A DNA stretch of 64,000 nt, taken from Pseudomonas canadensis. GTDB taxonomy: Bacteria; Pseudomonadota; Gammaproteobacteria; Pseudomonadales; Pseudomonadaceae. The translations under genes and the position numbers were made by a program. The stretch covers positions 248,001 through 312,000 of the forward strand of contig NZ_AYTD01000013.1 in the NCBI RefSeq assembly GCF_000503215.1, read 5' to 3'. The notes under the pieces were generated by a model, which worked only from the letters and a program-made list of their open reading frames with translations, did not search any database and was not told the DNA's origin. Shown piece by piece: positions 60,523 through 64,000 of the stretch (position 1 is the stretch's first letter; each line of letters opens with the position of its first letter).

Positions 60523-61098
60523 TTAGATCACCACGTTTCGCACAAACCGCACAGACACCTCGCCGTCATTGCGATAGCCATGCACGTGACGGCTGGCGAA
60601 CATATAAAACTCGCCTGCGGCGACGTGCTTTTCTTCCTCGCCCACCAGCAGGGTGAGGCAGCCTTCGAACACGAACAGTTGCACGCTCCAGCCATCCGGG
60701 TCGGGATCGGGGCTGTAGCGATCGCCCGGCTCCAGTTGCATCTCCCACAACTCGACCTCACGCCGCGCCGTGGCCTTGGCCAGCAACACCGCCTTGCTGC
60801 CGGGGATTTCACCGGCCCAGGCCAGCTCATTGATGCGGCTGTGGTCGGGGGCATCCGGCGCCTGGATCAGGTCGCTGAAGGCCACGTCCAACGCTTCGGC
60901 CACACGGTCGAGGGTGGACAGGCTGACGTTCTTCTCCCCCGCCTCGATGGCCACCAGCATGCGCCGGCTGACCCCGGACTTTTCCGAAAGCGCGGTCTGG
61001 CTCAAGTCGGCAGCATGGCGCAGGCGACGCACGTTCTGGCTGACGTGCTGCAGGACCGAGGCCCGTTGTGGATTTTCTTTGTGCACTATATTGCTCAA
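60523..61098 (-). CDS. XRE-cupin transcriptional regulator
   Basis: A 191-residue regulator with an N-terminal XRE HTH (LRHAADLSQTALSEKSGVSR, RRMLVAIEAGEKNVSLSTLD; about residues 26-80) and a C-terminal cupin (VQLFVFEGCLTLLVGEEEKH, AAGEFYMFASRHVHGYRNDG). Such proteins sense small molecules and often repress adjacent exporters. The start is not certain: TTG at 61098 lacks a good ribosome-binding site, and a GTG four codons in is the alternative. It diverges from the EamA gene and probably controls it. Confidence 0.86.
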   Translation of the reverse strand: MSNIVHKENPQRASVLQHVSQNVRRLRHAADLSQTALSEKSGVSRRMLVAIEAGEKNVSLSTLDRVAEALDVAFSDLIQAPDAPDHSRINELAWAGEIPGSKAVLLAKATARREVELWEMQLEPGDRYSPDPDPDGWSVQLFVFEGCLTLLVGEEEKHVAAGEFYMFASRHVHGYRNDGEVSVRFVRNVVI

Positions 61099-61111
61099 TG
61101 GGTGGGTGTGC

Positions 61112-61123
61112 GCAGTATACTGC
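61112..61123. promoter_or_regulatory. palindrome over a TATACT -10 between the XRE-cupin and EamA genes
   Basis: Perfect 12-bp palindrome GCAGTATACTGC containing TATACT on the plus strand and, by symmetry, AGTATA-type sequence on the other. A repressor bound here would block both divergent promoters. Confidence 0.5.
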
Positions 61124-61178
61124 CCAGCGTGCGGCGCATTGTGCGGTCCGTACCTTTCCCTTGCAAGACCGAGCCGCC

Positions 61179-62123
61179 ATGACCACCCCGAACTCCCCTT
61201 CGCGTTTCAACCGTTTCAGTAAAGCCGAATGCATCCTGATAGTGATCACCATGATCTGGGGCGGCACCTTTTTGCTGGTGCAGCACGCGATGACCGTCAG
61301 CGGGCCGATGTTTTTCGTCGGGCTACGGTTTGCGGCGGCGGCGATTGTGGTCGGCTTCTTTTCCTTACGCACGTTGCGTGACCTGACGCTGTTCGAGTTG
61401 AAGGCCGGAGTATTTATCGGCGTGGCGATCATGTTTGGCTACGGGCTGCAAACCATTGGCTTGCAGACGATCTTGAGCAGCCAATCGGCGTTTATCACGG
61501 CTTTGTATGTACCGTTCGTTCCGTTGCTGCAATGGCTGGTGCTGGGGCGCCGTCCGGGCTTGATGCCGAGCATTGGCATCATGCTGGCGTTTAACGGCTT
61601 GATGCTGTTGACCGGGCCTGCGGGCGCGTCACTGAATTTCAGCCCGGGTGAAATCGCCACCTTGATTGGCGCGGTCGCGATTGCAGCGGAGATTATTTTG
61701 ATCAGTGCATTTGCCGGGCAGGTGGATGTACGCCGGGTGACCGTGGTGCAACTGGCCACGGCGTCGTTGTTGTCGTTCCTGATGGTGGTGCCGATGGGTG
61801 AGGCGCTGCCGGGGTTTTCATGGTTGCTGCTGTTCAGTGCAGTCGGCCTGGGCTTGACCAGTGCGGTGATCCAAGTGGCGATGAACTGGGCGCAGCAAAG
61901 TGTTTCGCCCACCCGCGCCACGTTGATCTATGCCGGTGAGCCGGTGTGGGCCGGCGTGGTGGGGCGGATCGCCGGGGAACGCTTCCCGCCGATTGCGATG
62001 CTGGGCGCAGCTTTGATTGTGGCGGCGGTGATTGTCAGTGAGATGAAGACCAAGGCCCAGAAGGCAGCCGCATCCACAGGTAGGAGCGAGCTTGCTCGCG
62101 AAGAACCTGAGAACACTGTGTGA
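61179..62123 (+). CDS. EamA-family (DMT) transporter
   Basis: A 314-residue drug/metabolite transporter with ten helices in two EamA repeats (ITMIWGGTFLLVQHAMTVSG, SQSAFITALYVPFVPLLQWL, QQSVSPTRATLIYAGEPVWA). The substrate is unknown; efflux of amino acids or metabolites is usual. The ATG at 61179 starts MTTPNSPSRFNRFSKAE; a longer in-frame reading crosses the promoter. The last 14 residues, GRSELAREEPENTV, are encoded largely by a REP element. Confidence 0.88.
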   Translation: MTTPNSPSRFNRFSKAECILIVITMIWGGTFLLVQHAMTVSGPMFFVGLRFAAAAIVVGFFSLRTLRDLTLFELKAGVFIGVAIMFGYGLQTIGLQTILSSQSAFITALYVPFVPLLQWLVLGRRPGLMPSIGIMLAFNGLMLLTGPAGASLNFSPGEIATLIGAVAIAAEIILISAFAGQVDVRRVTVVQLATASLLSFLMVVPMGEALPGFSWLLLFSAVGLGLTSAVIQVAMNWAQQSVSPTRATLIYAGEPVWAGVVGRIAGERFPPIAMLGAALIVAAVIVSEMKTKAQKAAASTGRSELAREEPENTV

Positions 62124-62181
62124 ATCCAGGAGGCCCGCGTTACCGTTGACGATTTACGCGAGCAAGCTCGCTCCTACAAGG
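62079..62181. repeat. inverted REP pair at the end of the EamA gene
   Basis: A left copy, TAGGAGCGAGCTTGCTCGCG (62081-62100), lies inside the EamA coding end. The right copy, TTACGCGAGCAAGCTCGCTC and onward (62153-62180), is inverted. Each copy is itself a hairpin (GCGAGC/GCTCGC). This is a REP family distinct from the one at 17271. It lies between the EamA and phaA genes. Confidence 0.9.
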
Positions 62182-62281
62182 GTTTTCAGCTTAGCTTGTA
62201 GGATCCTGCCACATCTTGCCGTTTGGTGATCGAGAAAGCGGCACGTATGATGCATCCCAAACTCCCGCAGATTAGAAGCCT

Positions 62282-64000
62282 ATGTCCCTGATAGTTCTAC
62301 TGCTTCTGCCGTTTATTGGCAGCTGTCTGGCGGCCTTGCTGCCGCACAATGCACGTAACACCGAATCCTTGCTGGCTGGCCTTGTGGCCCTGGTCGGTAC
62401 CGTTCAAGTCGCCCTGCTCTACCCCCAGATCGCCCACGGTGGCGTGATCCGCGAAGAATTCATGTGGTTGCCCAGCCTTGGGCTGAACTTCGTGTTGCGC
62501 ATGGACGGGTTTGCCTGGCTGTTCTCGATGCTGGTGCTGGGCATCGGCACGCTGGTGTCGCTGTATGCGCGCTACTACATGTCGCCGGATGACCCGGTGC
62601 CGCGTTTCTTTGCGTTTTTCCTGGCCTTCATGGGCGCCATGCTCGGGCTGGTGATCTCCGGCAACCTGGTCCAGATCGTGTTCTTCTGGGAACTGACCAG
62701 CCTGTTCTCGTTCCTGCTGATCGGCTATTGGCACCACCGCGCCGATGCGCGACGCGGTGCATACATGGCGTTGATGGTCACCGGCGCCGGCGGTTTGTGC
62801 CTGCTGGCGGGCGTGATGCTGCTGGGGCATATCGTCGGCAGCTATGACCTCGACCAGGTGCTGGCAGCGGGCGATCAGATTCGCGCGCACGCGCTGTACC
62901 CGGTCATGCTGGCCCTGGTGCTGATCGGCGCCTTGAGCAAAAGCGCGCAGTTCCCCTTCCACTTCTGGCTGCCCCACGCAATGGCGGCGCCCACGCCGGT
63001 GTCGGCGTACCTGCATTCGGCGACGATGGTGAAGGCCGGCGTGTTCCTGCTGGCCCGCCTGTGGCCGTCGCTGTCCGGTAGCGAAGAATGGTTCTGGATC
63101 GTCGGCGGTGCCGGCGCTCTCACCCTCCTCCTCGGCGCTTACTGCGCCATGTTCCAGAATGATCTCAAGGGCCTGCTGGCCTACTCCACCATCAGCCACC
63201 TCGGGCTGATCACCTTGCTGCTGGGGCTCAACAGCCCGCTGGCTGCCGTCGCAGCCGTGTTCCATATCCTTAACCACGCCACGTTCAAGGCCTCGCTGTT
63301 CATGGCGGCGGGCATCATCGACCACGAGAGCGGCACGCGGGATATCCGCAAGCTCAGCGGGCTGGTGCGGTTGATCCCGTTTACCGCGACCCTGGCGATG
63401 GTGGCCAGTGCGTCCATGGCGGGCGTGCCGTTGCTCAACGGGTTCCTGTCCAAAGAGATGTTCTTCGCCGAAACCGTGTTCATCACCTCGACCGCTTGGG
63501 TGGAGTTTGCCCTGCCGTTGATCGCGACCATTGCCGGTACGTTCAGCGTGGCCTACGCGCTGCGTTTCACGGTCGATGTGTTCTTCGGCCCTACGGCGAC
63601 CAACCTGCCGCACACCCCGCATGAACCGCCGCGCTGGATGCGCGCACCGGTTGAACTGCTGGTGTTCACCTGCCTGTTGGTGGGGATTTTCCCGGCCCAG
63701 GTGGTGGGTTCGATCCTCGCCGCTGCCGCCCTGCCAGTGGTCGGCGGTGTGCTGCCGGAGTACAGCCTGGCGATCTGGCACGGCTGGAACGCGCCGATGA
63801 TCATGAGCCTGGTGGCCATGTCCGGCGGCGTGGTGCTCTATCTGCTGCTGCGCAAGCAACTCAAGCGTGGCCGCTTCAAATACCCGCCCATCATCAGCTA
63901 CTTCAACGGCAAGCGCGGCTTCGAGCGCAGCCTGGTGGTGATGATGCGCGGTGTGCGCAAGATCGAGAAACGCATCAGCACCAAGCGTCTGCAGACCCAG
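62282..64000 (+). CDS. PhaA/MrpA-type monovalent cation/H+ antiporter subunit A, 5' part
   Basis: 573 residues of an MrpA/PhaA subunit run off the window edge without a stop. It resembles NuoL and NuoM: VQIVFFWELTSLFSFLLIGY, KSAQFPFHFWLPHAMAAPTP, LHSATMVKAGVFLLARLWPS and NDLKGLLAYSTISHLGLITL are diagnostic channel blocks. The multi-subunit antiporter exports Na+ or K+ in exchange for H+. The ATG at 62282 has only a weak AGAAG upstream. The last visible residues (KRGFERSLVVMMRGVRKIEK) lead into the part fused to subunit B in many pseudomonads. Confidence 0.95.
   Translation, partial: MSLIVLLLLPFIGSCLAALLPHNARNTESLLAGLVALVGTVQVALLYPQIAHGGVIREEFMWLPSLGLNFVLRMDGFAWLFSMLVLGIGTLVSLYARYYMSPDDPVPRFFAFFLAFMGAMLGLVISGNLVQIVFFWELTSLFSFLLIGYWHHRADARRGAYMALMVTGAGGLCLLAGVMLLGHIVGSYDLDQVLAAGDQIRAHALYPVMLALVLIGALSKSAQFPFHFWLPHAMAAPTPVSAYLHSATMVKAGVFLLARLWPSLSGSEEWFWIVGGAGALTLLLGAYCAMFQNDLKGLLAYSTISHLGLITLLLGLNSPLAAVAAVFHILNHATFKASLFMAAGIIDHESGTRDIRKLSGLVRLIPFTATLAMVASASMAGVPLLNGFLSKEMFFAETVFITSTAWVEFALPLIATIAGTFSVAYALRFTVDVFFGPTATNLPHTPHEPPRWMRAPVELLVFTCLLVGIFPAQVVGSILAAAALPVVGGVLPEYSLAIWHGWNAPMIMSLVAMSGGVVLYLLLRKQLKRGRFKYPPIISYFNGKRGFERSLVVMMRGVRKIEKRISTKRLQTQ

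Noticed and set aside
62297..63859. 520-codon minus-strand frame opposite phaA/mrpA
   Set aside because: Gln/His/Arg-rich shadow translation; the plus strand encodes an obvious MrpA channel protein.
16..64000. Search by eye for tRNA, rRNA and prophage attachment sites
   Set aside because: No cloverleaf-like sequence, rRNA segment or integrase gene was seen; a covariance-model scan would be decisive.

Overview
The window is chromosomal DNA of a Pseudomonas, most likely of the P. fluorescens group. The support is high GC content, strong Shine-Dalgarno sites, nuoMN as the last genes of a complex I operon, Pseudomonas-type REP elements with their own transposase, SfnB-type sulfur genes and a PhaA/MrpA antiporter gene. 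No rRNA, tRNA, CRISPR array or prophage was seen.

Layout: 1-2.4 kb, the end of the nuo operon. 2.6-3.3 kb, a HigBA-type toxin-antitoxin pair. 3.4-10 kb, mixed genes: an outer-membrane barrel, an arylamine N-acetyltransferase, small acidic proteins, DUF3087, two MFS transporters and a Tat-exported beta-carbonic anhydrase. 10.0-13.8 kb (minus), a bufferin-type RiPP metallophore operon with two Cys-rich precursors, an MNIO enzyme (BufB), its partner (BufC), a DoxX protein and two exported alpha/beta-hydrolase-like proteins. 14.4-17.2 kb, a 938-residue wHTH-ATPase regulator. 17.2-18.2 kb, a RAYT transposase between 95-bp direct repeats beside a gene remnant.

18.8-34.2 kb (minus) is a type III secretion system (T3SS) with rhizobial-type gene order and a split secretin (SctC1 and SctC2). 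SctC2 resembles the Tad-pilus secretin and is followed by a CpaD-like lipoprotein. A TadD-like TPR lipoprotein lies beside it on the other strand. SctU lacks the NPTH autocleavage motif, and no recognisable needle, needle-length protein, gatekeeper, translocon or effector is present. A small wHTH regulator at 34.8 kb, paralogous to the N-terminus of the 938-residue regulator, sits divergently upstream.

35.3-43 kb: a DyP peroxidase, a GapN-like aldehyde dehydrogenase, a FUSC membrane protein and a 1291-residue beta-sandwich-type protein. 43.3-49 kb: a TetR regulator divergent from a four-gene MacB/TolC/MacA-type tripartite exporter. 49-60.4 kb: two minus-strand operons, a branched-chain-amino-acid-type ABC importer with an FAD protein and a shortened AMP-binding-like protein, and a DszA-type monooxygenase/SfnB operon. 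Each starts from a sigma-54-type promoter with a matching upstream element, so I infer coordinated use in scavenging organosulfur compounds. 60.5-62.1 kb: an XRE-cupin regulator divergent from an EamA exporter. The window ends inside a phaA/mrpA antiporter gene.

The strongest leads are the T3SS with a Tad-like outer-membrane module and altered SctU, the paired sigma-54 promoters, the bufferin operon, and the REP elements that supply gene ends.
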